Source of the DNA: Mycocentrospora acerina
Lineage: Eukaryota; Ascomycota; Dothideomycetes; Pleosporales
Length of the DNA stretch: 64,000 nt
Assembly: GCA_022701365.1 (NCBI GenBank)
Contig: JAKUHH010000041.1
Location: forward strand, 496,001 to 560,000
Direction: 5' to 3'
The position numbers and the translations under genes are program-made. Below the pieces are notes generated by a model. The model had not been told where the DNA came from and did no database searches. It saw nothing but the letters and a program-made list of their open reading frames with translations. Shown here one piece after another: positions 42,523-54,791 of this stretch (the first letter of the stretch is position 1; each line of letters begins with the position of its first letter).

Positions 42523-45500
42523 GATGATGATTTTGGCTTTGGAGACTGGCCCGCATTAACGAAAGAGGAGTCCGAAGACCAGACCCCGCCCCCAGAAGGT
42601 GATCAATATCTTTATGTACGACCTTTCTAATGGGGAATTTGCGCACAGATGGTGTGAGATATCCGCTGTGTCCCGAGGCAGGTCTCCGACCAATTCTTGA
42701 GCTAACATATGAACATAAGTGTATGGAAGACGACTAGTGACATGTCAGTGCCATGCTAGCATGGAACATCGATGCCGTTTGGCCAGCATCGTTGACGCCC
42801 CATCTGCAATTGCGAGACCTTAGTCTTGAGAGGCATGTCAACCTGATACCAGATTTGGTTAGTCAAGGCACAGTCATAGGGCAGTGCCCCTGATTCGAGA
42901 TGATGCACCGGTGATGGTGGATGCAAGAGCGGAGGACGTTGTGCGGATCAGAGACCAAAACCGAGCAACATGCGGGAAGTGCATGCTCATGTGGTATGGT
43001 GCCGTGATTGCCCGTTCCATGTTATTGCGCTAGACTGACGAGGACTGGCTAGCAGTTCTTGTGCATGGCACACCTTCGCCGGAATAGGTTTAGATATTTG
43101 GGGCAACATTCTAAGCCCTACTGTGGATCATTCTTCGCGTGCCTTCATGCCGTCGCGGGGTCCTTGTGCTACGTTGTTTCATTGGCTGGAGCGGTAGGCG
43201 AGTCCCTAGCTCGCCTCGTGAAGAACGGTCTAACTTTATTGGTATAGTGGAAATCAATCCCGCGTTCACTTAGCTATGTACCGGCTCTCTGGCGTCGGTA
43301 AATCGCTTCACGGCTCACTGAAAGCACTGTACCGTCTCACCCTCCGGACCCTCTGGCAGCTGTCCAATGGCCCAAGCCCCACACAATTTAGTAAACATCT
43401 TTGTTTGCTTAGATGCGTTGGTTACAGCTTTTCTCCAACTTGGATGCGAGAAAAGTAAGTGTGTTCGATATTATGATGCTCGCTTCAGGTATTGCAGCAG
43501 ATATCTGCAAGCACCTCGGCTGGTCAATTATTTAACCTGACAAGGGTAGCGTTGCGGAGCGTTGAGTTCGGCTCGATCTCCAAACGACGGATCACAGGGT
43601 CTGACTCGAACATCATACCTGCGCTCATAGGTGGCGGCGACGGGATGAGTACTCTAAGCTGTAGAGTCTAGTTCGCTAGCTGAAAATTCGGCACAGATTG
43701 AATAAATCAAACAGGGTAGGGTTGCTATATACAAGGGAACGTGGAGTATATTTATTAATTGTTCGCCAACATTAGCAACGCAAAAAATACCCAAAGTAGA
43801 GTACATAGAGTGTCATTATACCCTCTGCTATGTATAAAGAAGAACCTATACTCTTGGATTGTTTTGTAGATTCAAAGAAACGTCATCATCTAACGTCAGT
43901 GCTGGGTGCTGAATGTATCCGGCTACGAAAGGCATTGACTCCGTCAATGCGCGGCCACTCAAAATCCATTAGGATCTCGCATTGGCCTAGACTTATCTCT
44001 ACTGCTCATCTGTACCAATATTTTTCGCTCAGTACAGGATCTATTTATTATTGACTTGTCTCTTCCGATTCAGAATCCTAGCCATGCCTCTAAGGATTTG
44101 GCACCGGAGGACCTCTAGCTCCACACCTCCATTAAACCCAGAACATATGTAGTACGGTATATGCTCTGGTCCATCTCCACTTCCGACACTGATTTGAGTT
44201 TTTGGCGACCACACAGACCTCCCATTGATGTAATCGTCGTCATCTGCATTCAACAATTGCCATAAAGATGTACGCTTTTGTGCGTGCACCCGGTAAAGGA
44301 GGGTGGGGACCTACGTTGACGGACCATAGTTGCCGGAGGATCTTCTGGATCCCAGCACAACACGCTAAGGCTACAGCGCCAAATCATGGCAGGAGTGCCA
44401 ATTGTAAGCGTACAAGGTATAACAAAGCTCTATAAGAGCATCGGCACGGATGTTGTGTCTCCGGCGTCCACTTCGCTAGGCTCATTTCGCATGTTCACGA
44501 CAGTCTCCTGGCGATCTCAGTCAAAAGTTGTTTGATGTGGCCGTGCGGTACATCTTGACGGCTCTTGAAGACAACTCCTGTAAATCTGGCAGAGTAAAAT
44601 ATGCTAGCAAGCCCATAGAATCTATCTATTGGTAGTCGATGTGTATACGGTCAGTCTTTTTACACCGGTCGTCATTTCGATGTTCATAATGACATGAAAA
44701 CGTTCATGTCGACTTGTCATGAAGCGCTAAAGTGGGCAAGACGATCAAGGTACCTATTGCCTTCATCGCAAAATTTGGGAATTTAGGCTTTGTGTGGTTT
44801 TTGAGAGCACGTACGACAGCTGATGATATTGTAGTCTTTATAAAACTTCTAAACAGAACGCAGACCAGATTGAAAAGACATTTTCAATCAGGGATTTTCA
44901 TCAAGTAACTACTTCACGAAGTTGTATTATTGTGAGCAAGAAAACGCGAAACAAGACCTTAAATGTTATTGAGATAACAGGCATCTCGAGGTATTCCTTG
45001 ACGAACTTACGATAATTTTTTTTGAAGAGAATTATTAGGTTCACAGTATGATATTATGAAGAATTCACCGCTCTGGTTAATTTCTCCTGAAAAAGGCATT
45101 GCTTAGGGTTTAGGCTCACGTGAGACAAGTATGCTAATACAACGTTTCTCGCACAAAAGCTGAGTAAGTGCCGTATGGCGTTGAATAAGGGATGCACTGA
45201 TGAGAATGAGCTAATGAGGAGGAGCTGCTAAGAACTCGATGGACAGAGTTGGATGTGGTCGGGGGTGAGTTAAGACGAGGGCCGCGCGTCTAACTCAGTC
45301 CGTATTAGGGCATTCTCCGTCTTACGACACGTGCGATTGCGTGAACCTCCTCACCACAGCACAGCCATCAGTGCGCAGACCTGGTGGCCTCAAACATTTG
45401 TAGACACGGGTTCTTTTCTCTCTTTCGAGCTTTGTCTTCTCTTGTCAGAAAAACTCTACCTCTAGTCAACAGGCTCCTTCAGATCCTCGCCTGTGCCTCC

Positions 45501-45770
45501 CGTTGAACCTCGCCTAGAGCCACCTACCAGCTTTAAATACAGAACAGAGTGTACTAACAGCATCAGTTCTGGTAGTGGTTTGATTTGTTTCAAGCTCTCA
45601 CTGTGGAAAATACGTTTCAGCCTGTCTCGTCATTGTTTGAGTGGGATCGCGTGCAATTGAGGCAGTTCTTTGGTTCTAGCCTAATCGAGAAGCGCATCTC
45701 TTGGGAGCACCTTGCTGTCATCGACTTCTGACAAACCATTTCGAAAGAAGCAGACCGATTGCTTGACAAG
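42523..45770. other. 3.2 kb region without recognisable genes
   Basis: The longest empty stretch in the window. A minus-strand open frame near 44289-44041 contains a protein-like segment (GDGPEHIPYYICSGFNGGVE) without a recognised family. No tRNA, transposase or terminal repeats were found by eye. The right 300 bp should hold the SOD promoter, with a TTTAAATA element near 45532. Confidence 0.4.
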
Positions 45771-46625
45771 ATGCGGGGCACACGCGGCTTCTCGATCCTA
45801 CTCTTCTCATTTCCCCTTGCAACCAGCGTTTTTGCTTCTGAACAACAGCCATTTGAATTCGGAGAGATGTCAACACCACAGTATACTCTGCCTCCACTTC
45901 CATACGCATACAATGTCAGTCTCGACTAAACAGAACTATCTTGTTAATCATGCTTACTCTACTAGGCGTTGGAACCCCACATCTCAGGTCAGATCATGGA
46001 GCTACACCATGGCAAACACCACCAGACATACATTACCAACTTGAACGGTCTTCTCAAGACTCAAGCCGAAGCCGTTCATGCATCCGATATTACATCTCAG
46101 GTTTCTGTGCAGCAGGGTATCAAGTTCAACGCTGGCGGGCACATCAACCACTCGCTCTTCTGGCAAAACCTCGCACCTGCTAGTTCTCCAGACGCAAAGA
46201 GCTCTGCTGCACCAGAGCTGATTAAACAAATCGAGGTAGTCTGGGGTGATGTGGACAAGTTCAAGGAGGCATTTAATGCGGCTTTACTCACCATCCAAGG
46301 AAGTGGATGGGGGTGGCTCGTCAAAGTTGAGACTGGAAGAGAGCAGAGACTTTCTATCGTCACAACCAAAGACCAAGATCCCGTGGTTGGTAAGGGCGAG
46401 GTTCCAATCTTCGGAGTCGACATGTGGGAGCACGCCTACTACCTGCAGGTAAGTCGAATCACAAAACTTACACAAGTATGATCGATACTGACCCTTCTAA
46501 AGTACTTGAATGGTAAAGCTGCATACGTCCAGAACATCTGGAACGTCATCAACTGGAAGACTGCGGAGGAGCGTTTCCTTGGTTCTCGTGCGGATGCATT
46601 CAAGGTGCTCAAGGCTTCCATCTAG
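45771..46625 (+). CDS. Iron/manganese superoxide dismutase with signal-peptide-like N-terminal extension
   Basis: Converts superoxide to peroxide and oxygen. Exons 45771-45914, 45966-46448 and 46503-46625 (introns 51 and 54 bp) give 249 residues. The catalytic core starts at STPQYTLPPLPYAYN and continues ALEPHISGQIMELHHGKHHQ. Metal ligands are the His of MELHH, the His of GGHINHSLFW, and Asp and His of GVDMWEHAYYLQ; the Mn/Fe SOD signature is intact. Before the core, residues 1-32 (MRGTRGFSILLFSFPLATSV, FASEQQ) look like a secretion signal with a V-F-A cleavage site rather than a typical mitochondrial presequence. A second in-frame ATG at 45867 would give a leaderless, cytosolic form of 217 residues. 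Both starts are plausible. Confidence 0.93.
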
Positions 46626-47004
46626 ATTATCAAACTCAATAGGAATTAAATCGATGCTTGTATGTTGTCGTCTTAATGTCTCGGTTTCGACGCGAAACGT
46701 GCGCAGAGTTGGAGCACCGTAATGGTCTTTGGTGCATAGACAACGCACGGGCCTGGCCAATCGGGTGCTCTCCTAAAACATGCTCAAAGCGACTCATTCC
46801 CCCGCGTATCATAAACGCCCTCTCGTAATTTCCAGCTTTCTTCAAAAGAAGACTGCATTGTCAGAACTGATCTGCCAGAACCGTCAAATACCTTCTTCGT
46901 CTTCAAGTCCTTGTTTTACCTACAACTGTTCTCAACTCACCATACCATTTCTCGCCCACTTTTGTACAGCACTATTACTTCTACTTCGACATTCACACTT
47001 CAAA
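46626..47004. other. Intergenic, nothing recognised
   Basis: 379 bp between the SOD stop and the next start. C/T-rich leader near 46900-47000; no gene. Confidence 0.5.
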
Positions 47005-47489
47005 ATGTGTAACGGCCATTCAACACGAGTTAGTCAAGGAGGTTCCGTCGCTGTCCTCCGACCAACATCCCACATCAGCCCTACGACATCAGACGAAGAA
47101 ATGCTCCTCTTTTTCACCAACCAATTCGCCCAGCCAGGGACAAGCGTCGAATTCCAAGGCTTGAGAGAAAAGTTCGAGCAAGAAAGACACTGGGTGGTCA
47201 TTCAGTACGTTTTCCCTCCTCTCCTAATCAAGTAGCACGCGCTGATAGTTTCCCAAGTCGTGACGGCGATCTCTCCTCCTCCTCCTCCTCCTCCTCTGCA
47301 CAACAAGTCCATCCAAATCCGCTATACTCGTTCTCGTTGAGCTCTGACGTGGATTCCATGGTCCATCTGCCTCAGCGACTAGATCTAGGTGTTAGTGACG
47401 TTGGAATTATTGGGAGAAGGGTATCTGTGATGACTAGCTCTACAAAAGGGCCGTTGACGGTAGCTGAGGGTATCATTGGCTGGAATTGA
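47005..47489 (+). CDS. Small hypothetical protein
   Basis: A two-exon gene, 47005-47204 and 47249-47489, with a 44-bp intron (GTACGT donor, TAG acceptor), giving about 146 residues. I do not recognise it. The N-terminal half is compact (EEMLLFFTNQFAQPGTSVEF, then LREKFEQERHWVVIQ). A Ser8-like run, encoded by a TCC repeat at 47273-47297, follows the splice site. The C-terminus is ordinary (DLGVSDVGIIGRRVSVMTSS) and ends GIIGWN. No signal peptide or membrane segment. The preceding C/T-rich leader and in-phase splice junction support a real gene; function unknown. Confidence 0.6.
47273..47297. repeat. (TCC)n trinucleotide repeat in coding sequence
   Basis: Consecutive TCC units encode a poly-serine run in the small hypothetical protein at 47005. 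Confidence 0.8.
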
Positions 47490-47622
47490 AGTTGTCACAC
47501 GAGTCAGGGGCATTTTATGGCGTTATTGATTGGTGGGACTACCAGAGCCAATGGCCTGGATGGAGTTTGGAGATTTTTGGTTTGATTTTAGCAATTGCTG
47601 TTTGCAAAACAATTCATACTTC

Positions 47623-49909
47623 CTAGACAAGCATTACATCTTCAAGTGGCAGATCATGCATTTCCATGACCTCTCCTTGCATAATTCCGTGGACGTACGA
47701 CTCCCCTAGAAGCTCATACCCAGTGAGTCCAACAACGACATTTTTCGTCTTGCGGACCACAAACGGTACGGCAGCTTTGTCGAAAACTACAATCTCGTCG
47801 CCTTTCTGGACACCTCTCGGCACCAAAGCAAAGTACCCTCGCTCGGTAATTGCAAACCGCCGCATTCTCAATGCAGCTCGAAGCGAAATTCGTAAATCTT
47901 CCAATATCTTTGCTGGTCTCCGGATCGCGAGATTCTTCAGAGAAAAGTGTCCTTTTTGACGACGAGAACTGTACGTTTGACCTGGCAACGATGGCATCAA
48001 CCCTGTGGTAGAATCTAGTATCAGACTGAACACATCGTCATGTTCTGCGGATAGTGATGCAGTTCCAGAACCGTCGCGTCCGGCCAAAAGTGTTTGCCAG
48101 AAAGCATCGTAGATGGATATTCCTTGCTTCGGATACGGTTGGTCCACACCATTTTCTCTAATCAGATCGACATAGGATGCCCACTCTCGATTCTTCTCAT
48201 GTGGTGCGTCAATGTCGAGGATTGGGTTGCTTATCACACACCCAAGCTTGTCTATCTTGTCGAACATCTTTCCCGACAAGATCAAACGCTTCTTGTCCTC
48301 ACTGAGAGTCATTTTATGCTGTATCTCCTTCCAGGACTCTTCATTGTTCTCGGGATTTTTCCCAGCGTAGTACAACGCCCATGTCTTTGTGTAATACCCG
48401 AGTGTTTCTGTAGCACGAGGCTGATCCCATGCTGGAACCCACGAAGGCCGAAGTGGGATTTCGTGATCTACGCAACTGAGAAGCTCGTACAAGCTAGTGT
48501 GTAACACAGTAAGGCACGCCTCATGATAGATTTCTCGATCTGTCACGTCGTTTGAGTAGTTGGGTAGAATGTCTGTCTCGGTATAGCCTAAGATACCGTA
48601 GATCTTGTCTCTCGGGTTAGTGGCTTGAGCATATCGCGACGATACAAGGGCATCAAGAAGAAATGTGCGTCCAATTGACATATACCTTAGGCGATCCTTC
48701 TGAAGTGATTCAATAACAGAGCCTCCGGAAGGTGGAAGCGGGTTCTCGGTGGGTGTAGCAGCGAATTTTTGGTCGAGGGCATCATTTTGCTCCAACCACT
48801 TCAAGAGACCAGACTCCTTCAATTGAAAACACCATGCCGCGATGTCCTCCCAGTCTGCCTCAGCACCACCCCACTTGATATACAATTTTCTTGACAGCAC
48901 AGCTTCTTGTATAGTCCATAGTCTGGAAAACCAAACTGTGCGCAGAAGCTGCCTAATTTCCCACCATGAGCGATCGAGGGCAGGTGGGAAAGCCAGTCTA
49001 CCAAAATCATCAGTCGTAATGCTGCCATCGCTACTCTGCAATCTTGAATAAGCCAGTTCCATAGTGTCAAACGCAAGCGTAGGATTGAAGCCTTTGCCGT
49101 CCCCCAACCATATGAGAGTGTTTGTCGCGTGGCTATATATTCTTTCCATCAATGGGATTTGTTGTTCCTTTTCTCGCATGTCTGGTTGGTTAATGCATAC
49201 CTGATCTATCCACAGGAATATGCTGTGATCTGTTTTTCTCAAGAAGTATAACGCATTGGCGAGACTACTCGTGATGCTGATATCTCCACCTTCAAACTGT
49301 ATGATCTGGTCAAAAACGGGCACGCCCCAGACATAACTGAGCGCCGTATACCACAAAGGACTTCTCGTAGCGAGTAAAACGGCGTGGTTGGTATGCCTCA
49401 TCAGATTAAAATCATTATGGTAAAACGCAGTATTCGTCTCTGCGAACAAGGGTCTGCTCAGGTAGACAAAGTCGATACTGACAACATGTAAATTACCCCG
49501 CAATGGGCTATCTGCCTGAGCAGGATACAATTCTAAAACACGTATCTCGCCCTCTGCGAGAGGGTAGTAGATTGACGGAGAAGCACTCTGTAGCAGCTTT
49601 CGTTCGGCCTGCTGACTATTCTTATTGGCGATGAAAGCATTTAGCGCTTCTCGATCTTGCCCATCAATGATCGCGGATTCATCAGTAGGCCCCTGAGAGG
49701 TGGCGGCCTGAAATATAGAAGTCTTTTTAAGAATATCTTCACTCCATGATAGGAAGCAAGTGCATGTATCTGAACTCAGTCTTGCTGGTCAGCTATCCAT
49801 TTGTGTCGCGCAACCTTTGTGCGAGATGAGCGAGCGCACCTTTGTGATTGGCTACAAGTGCGCAGTCCTGAGCATGATAGCTAGAGTCAGAAGTGTTTTT
49901 GCTGGCCAT
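47623..49909 (-). CDS. HET-domain (heterokaryon incompatibility) protein
   Basis: A member of the fungal HET family, associated with non-self recognition and programmed cell death after hyphal fusion. Exon 1 (49909-49840) encodes MASKNTSDSSYHAQDCALVA and a few more residues. A 70-bp intron follows, and exon 2 (49769-47623) carries the rest; about 738 residues. A short charged N-terminal region leads to YYPLAEGEIRVLELYPAQ, the usual entry to HET. The HET core includes YTALSYVWG, SITSSLANALYFLR, FLWIDQVCINQPD, IYSHATNTLIWLG and WFSRLWTIQEAVL. The C-terminal part has the family's YFALVPRGVQKGDEIVVFDK and PFVVRK. No NACHT or other partner domain is visible. Starting at the ATG-less 49530 frame would truncate about 80 residues; the extra exon repairs this. 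Confidence 0.9.
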
Positions 49910-50192
49910 TAGCGATCTTGATAATGTTGATGTTGATGTTGTGGAGGCGCGTCACATTGAGGTAAGTAGTACTGTTGACTAGGATGCTCAATAAGCTAGG
50001 CTGAGACAGTCACAGCGTTTCATTGTACAAAGAAGAAACGCTTGGTAGAAACTGGAAGGTTGGGAGCTGCACAGGCGGCATTCGATTGGTATATTTAATA
50101 ATTTGGGTTGACGGCAAGAATAAGGTAGCAAGAGGCTGGAGCGACATTGGTGGCTTGGACATATTTGTTGCGTCCAATTCGACGTCCATATC

Positions 50193-51516
50193 TCAGGCCA
50201 AGCCTGAAAATTGCAGGATGCCATGTCCTCTTTGCTGTTTACCCTTGTTCCTCTTCCTCTTCTTGCGCTTCGACATTTGCTCTTCCTCGTCGCTGCTGTC
50301 TTCCATCTCTTCATCGCTGTCCTTGTCCGAGTCACTCTCGTGGTCTCGCTTTGCGGCGACTACAGCAGCTGGTTCTTCCTCCTCGGTGTCGACGTCTTGC
50401 CAGGTTTTCTCGCCCCAGACTTTGACCGTCCTGCCGCCGCCACTGACCATCCTGCCATGCACGTCAAAACCTAAGCCAATGACTGCTTCTTGCCCTAGTT
50501 CGTCGTGCTTGAGTTCTGCAATAACTTTGTTGGGGCCGATCTTGACGAAACGCAGCCCGCCGTTGCCCATGCCTACTGCAGCAATCTTTCCACTGGGGCC
50601 AACACCGTCTGGCAGCAGCGCAAGCGCGTCCAAGCTCTCGCCGCCTCCCTTGGAACGGTCGACCGTGATGCGCTCGTCCTGATCATCCCACACGCCACGT
50701 TCCCACAAAGTAAGCACACCATTGCCTGCGCCGACCAGTACCTTTTCGCCCACATTTGTGCCCTTCTTAGACAAGCCTGTAACGATGATGGAGCTGAGCA
50801 GCTCTTCTTCCTGGTCTTCACTGCGAACCATGACGCCGCGTCGCAAGTCTGTGACAGCCAGAGTGCTTCCGCCTGTTGTGACCCATTGCTTACTGAAGCC
50901 ACTAGTGCTAGCCTGCGTAGGAGGAAGGGGTGTGAGGGACGATATGTAGTCGTCGTGGGGGCGGTGGGTCGCTTCAGGCTTCGGGGAGGACTTGGGGCCT
51001 AGGGCCCGGATGTCGTAGATGTGGAGCGCCGACGAGTCGGTAGTGAGGATGAGCGATTGCGGTGACAGAGCGTGGACGAGAGTCGGCGCGTCGATGCCAT
51101 TGTTGGTGCTGAATACGGTCAATATACGGCGCCAAGATAAGCATAGGCGCAAGCAGGTCTACATACAGATCGAAGGGGACCGCAATTTTGGCAATGACCT
51201 GGCCCGTCGCAGAGTCTGCCACCTTGACGATGCCGTCTGTGCCCGCCGAGTACAGCTGTGCGCCGTCGATGCTGTAGCCCAGCGTCCGGCAGCTCCCCTT
51301 GTGCCGTCGCGTCTTCCACGCCGTCTCTATGTGCCCGAAGCCGCTCTCCGAGGCGAGGGTCGTGTCATTGTCGCTGTCGTCGCTCACGCCTGCAGGAAGG
51401 CGGAACGTCTGCACGTGTCCTGACGCAAGTCCTACAGCAACAATGGGCTCTCCTGGGTGGATGGCCTGCGCAAAGAGATCATGGTCCAGCGGAATGGCGC
51501 ACACGTTCTCGAACAT
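50193..51516 (-). CDS. JIP5: WD40 ribosome-biogenesis protein Jip5 (WDR55 family)
   Basis: A nucleolar WD-repeat protein needed for large-subunit biogenesis. Exons 51516-51167 and 51108-50193, separated by a 58-bp intron, give about 421 residues. The start MFENVCAIPLDHDLFAQAIH is typical of the family and sits below a longer open frame that I reject as leader. WD-like blades are visible: AVGLASGHVQTFRL, CRTLGYSIDGAQLYSAGTDG, LILTTDSSALHIYDIRA, WVTTGGSTLAVTDLRRG and KVLVGAGNGVLTLWERG. The C-terminus is acidic then strongly basic (EQMSKRKKRKRNKGKQQRGH), a nucleolar targeting tail. It ends GILQFSGLA. Confidence 0.93.
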
Positions 51517-52141
51517 GGTTGCGACAGAGTGGGAACAGTGTTGGCGCTGGAGAAAGACTCTGGGCGAGATGCAACCACGCACAGCTTCAACTTTTTAGTG
51601 GAGCTAGCTAGCTGCTTGGAAACGGGCAGCTGCAGCCGAGGCGTCAAGCACGCTGGCGAACGACTAGGCACCTGGGCATCTTCGCCTCTAGCATCACACT
51701 GTCTTCCCTTCTTGCTGCCATGTTTTTATCCAGGGCTTGCCAGCCAGTCTTTGCCAGCGTTTGGTGTATCTTGGACAGAGTACGTCTGACTGAGGCTCTG
51801 ACAAGCAGACTAATCTCCCGTCGAACATTACTCGTGCCTTATCGACCTTCGTCGAATTCGTTACCAATACACCGCATGTCGTCTAGCTCATCGCGACAGT
51901 TGAACGTCGATATCTGTGAGGATTCAGTGCATGGTTTGATGCCGTTCGTTGCCGGCTCACGTTTCCCAGTGATTGGTTGACATGAACACTCACTCAACCA
52001 CGCTTTCACTAATCGATCCAGCTAAATGACAATGCCTGTTCTGAGCAAGCTCGCAAATTATAAAGAGCATTTGTTGTCGTTGACGAAATTCTTTCTACAT
52101 CGAGTCTGTCGTTCTCTTCCTGCGTGTGTACTCTGCTCCAA
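51517..52141. promoter_or_regulatory. Divergent promoter region between JIP5 and the secreted phosphatase
   Basis: 625 bp between two divergent ATGs. A TATAAA at 52059-52064, about 80 bp upstream of the phosphatase ATG, is a good TATA candidate. No gene. Confidence 0.5.
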
Positions 52142-53256
52142 ATGAAAATGCTTGTACCGACACTTCTCTCTGCTCTTCTGGCCACGACCACCGCGGTCAG
52201 CGCCCATTCTACTGCGAAACACATTGAATATTCAGTGGTCCCCGGAATATTCCTCCAGGATAATAACACCACAGACCCCTCCACATTTAACTTCACTGCT
52301 TCCAATTTCGGCTTGATCAACAGATCGTATCCCAGCGATCCATCATCAAACCGGAAAAACACTACTCAATGGCAGAGACTCGCTCTATACATCTCCACTT
52401 TGAACAAGAAGGCTCCGCGCAATGAACGCTATACGCTATTCTTCTTGGGTCGTCACGGAGAGGGGTATCACAATGCTGCAGAAACTTACTTTGGTACTCC
52501 GGCTTGGAACTGCTACTGGTCTGAACTGGACGGAAACAGCACAGTCACGTGGGCAGATGCACACCTTACAGTAGACGGAATCGCTCAAGCGCAGTCTGTG
52601 AACCGTTTCTGGGCACATCTTATCAACGACGAGAAAATCACACCTCCCGATACATACTACACCAGCCCGTTGTACCGTTGCCTTGACACGGCGAAACTTA
52701 CGTTTTCTGGTCTGGACCTTCCGCACAAGAGCCCATTCGTCCCGACTATCAAGGAACTTCTTCGCGAAGGAATCAGTGCCCATACTTGTGATCGTCGCAG
52801 CAACAAAACATACATACACCAGAACTTTCCATCCTTCAAGTTCGAAAAGCATTTCGCCGAGAAAGACCCCTACTGGACAGAGCTACACGCCGAGCCCCAG
52901 GCCGACCAGGATATCCGTTCCAAGCAGGTGCTTGACGACATCTTCACTAGCGATGACAAAACATACATTTCAATTACTTCTCATTCTGGGGAGATAGGGA
53001 GCTTGCTTCGAGGTAAGCCACATTGCAATATACTCTCACCTAAAATAATGACAAAAACTGACGTGTTATGACAGTTCTTGGACACCGTGTATTCAAACTC
53101 AGCACCGGTGCAGTGATCCCGGTGCTTGTAAAGGCGACGACTGTTGCTGGGGATGCCGCGTCAACCACATCTCTGCCATACAGCCCTCAGGTCACTTGCG
53201 CTGCTCCGCCAACGATTCGTGATTCGAGCTGCAACGATTGCTCATGCTGTTTGTAG
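52142..53256 (+). CDS. Secreted histidine phosphatase (phosphoglycerate mutase-like)
   Basis: A branch-1 histidine-phosphatase-fold protein predicted to be secreted. Exons 52142-53012 and 53075-53256 with a 62-bp intron give about 350 residues. The signal peptide is KMLVPTLLSALLATTTAVSA. The active-site RHG is in FFLGRHGEGYHNAAETYFG, the substrate loop is YYTSPLYRCLDTA, and the second catalytic His is in SITSHSGEIGSLL. The exon junction falls right after this motif. Several N-glycosylation sequons support secretion. The tail is unusual, ending SSCNDCSCCL with four cysteines. Substrate unknown; not a phytase-type RHGxRxP. Confidence 0.92.
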
Positions 53257-53501
53257 GAAGAGGTTTGAGTTTTAGGTTGCTACAGTGTATATAGTCTTAA
53301 TATAATAGCTTGTCCATCGCGTTTTTTAGCGAATTTGACGTACAGTAAACATGAAGCAAGGCTTGATTTATAGCATTGGAAGTGCGTAGCCGAGTCAAAT
53401 GCGTACCCTTCAGCACGCGAAGACTGCACTACTCAATGATATGATTCTCGATTGCACTATTTTCGTCCTTTTTCTTGTTCCCGACCGTATCCAAACGAAT
53501 C

Positions 53502-54791
53502 TCATCTATTCAACGGTCTGGAGATTGGTCTTGATGTCTGCCTTCTCACCCTCTCCTTCTCCACTTCCTTCACAGGCTTAACAGGAACCCGAACGACAAC
53601 CGGCTTTTTAACAACAAGCTTCTCCTTCCCCAGCGCAGCCTTCTCAGCAACCGTCTGCTCCTGAATCCTCTTTGCAACTTCTTCCCACACACCCGGGACA
53701 CCCGTCTTCATCGTGAACAAACGCCCCTCCTTGACGTAGAACTTGAACCTGGGCTCATTTATCACCTCAAACATTCTCTTGAAGATACCTTTCTCACGCT
53801 GCCTCTTGACCCAGTCATCACTCTTCGGCAGCTCGATGTTCGCCAAGCGGAATTTCATCGGGGGTAGAGCGCGGAGCTCGTGCAGGAATGCTGTGGTGCG
53901 CTTGCGAAAGGGGAAGATGCGCAGAGTGACGAATTCAAGTTTGGTGTTGGCGGTGCCCTTTGTGTCGGAGGTGAGCGTGCGCGCAAAGTTCATCAAGTTG
54001 CGTCTGCTGCGTCGTGCGTTCTCAGGTATTTTTAGAAATACTTGGTGGGCGAAGGGGGCGGTGACATAGGCCATTGTGAGAGTGGGTATGGTGCCGAGGA
54101 CGCCGACTGCGAGATGTTAGTTACTTGAGGTGGAACTAAAAATGTGCATTTGTGTAATCCGTCTGTTGATGCTTGGAACGCATAGAGTGATGTATTGTTT
54201 CGATGGCGGAGAGCAAAAACAATCAATTCGACCGACTGACAGTCAAAGAGTGATGAAACAACATTTTAAAAGAGACTAGAGAGTTTGAGAAGCGATATAT
54301 CTGCATTCGCATCATGATGAAAGGGTATCAAAATGAAGAAAAGAGTGAAAGTAATTTGAAGAAAATTCATCTTACCCAAGATAGCTTGGGACTTCCGGAG
54401 ATTCGGATCTGGCTGCTTTTCATTGTTCCAGAGAAGAGGTACACCAAAGACAAGTGTGGTCCCGAATTGCAACAATGCCATGGCCTTCCAGAATGAGACC
54501 CACGTTGTGCGCGTGTCGCCCGCATCGTAGATCAACAACCTCGACTTGTACACTACATTTGACATCAGTCTAACCTCAAAATTCTCATTAGACTGACGCA
54601 CTCTGTTCCTTTTCTACATTTTTAGCAGTCGACTTTGAAGCTTCTCGGAGTATAGACGAAGAGGAAAACTTCTTTTGGCAGCTTCGACAAACAAATTGAG
54701 CAATTTGCAGTCTTCGAAGCGGCCGCGCAGCTCCAGACCATGGCGTGGAGCCTTTTAGCGCTGCTGTAAACGCGTGGAGACGAGGTTGCAT
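53502..54791 (-). CDS. Mitochondrial inner-membrane protein, TMEM70/TMEM186/TMEM223-like
   Basis: A predicted mitochondrial membrane protein. Exons 54791-54602, 54552-54376 and 54106-53502 give about 323 residues. Exon 1 is a classic presequence (MQPRLHAFTAALKGSTPWSG) with an FSSSS processing-like region. The first intron is 49 bp with a GTGCGT donor. Exon 2 gives MYKSRLLIYDAGDTRTTWVS and the first membrane helix (FWKAMALLQFGTTLVFGVPL). Exon 3 opens VGVLGTIPTLTMAYVTAPFA, the second hydrophobic stretch, followed by QVFLKIPENARRSRRNLMNF and FVTLRIFPFRKRTTAFL. The two-helix hairpin flanked by such segments is the TMEM70-like layout. The second intron is 269 bp, long for this genome. Membership is inferred from layout, so the family name is tentative. 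Confidence 0.8.
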
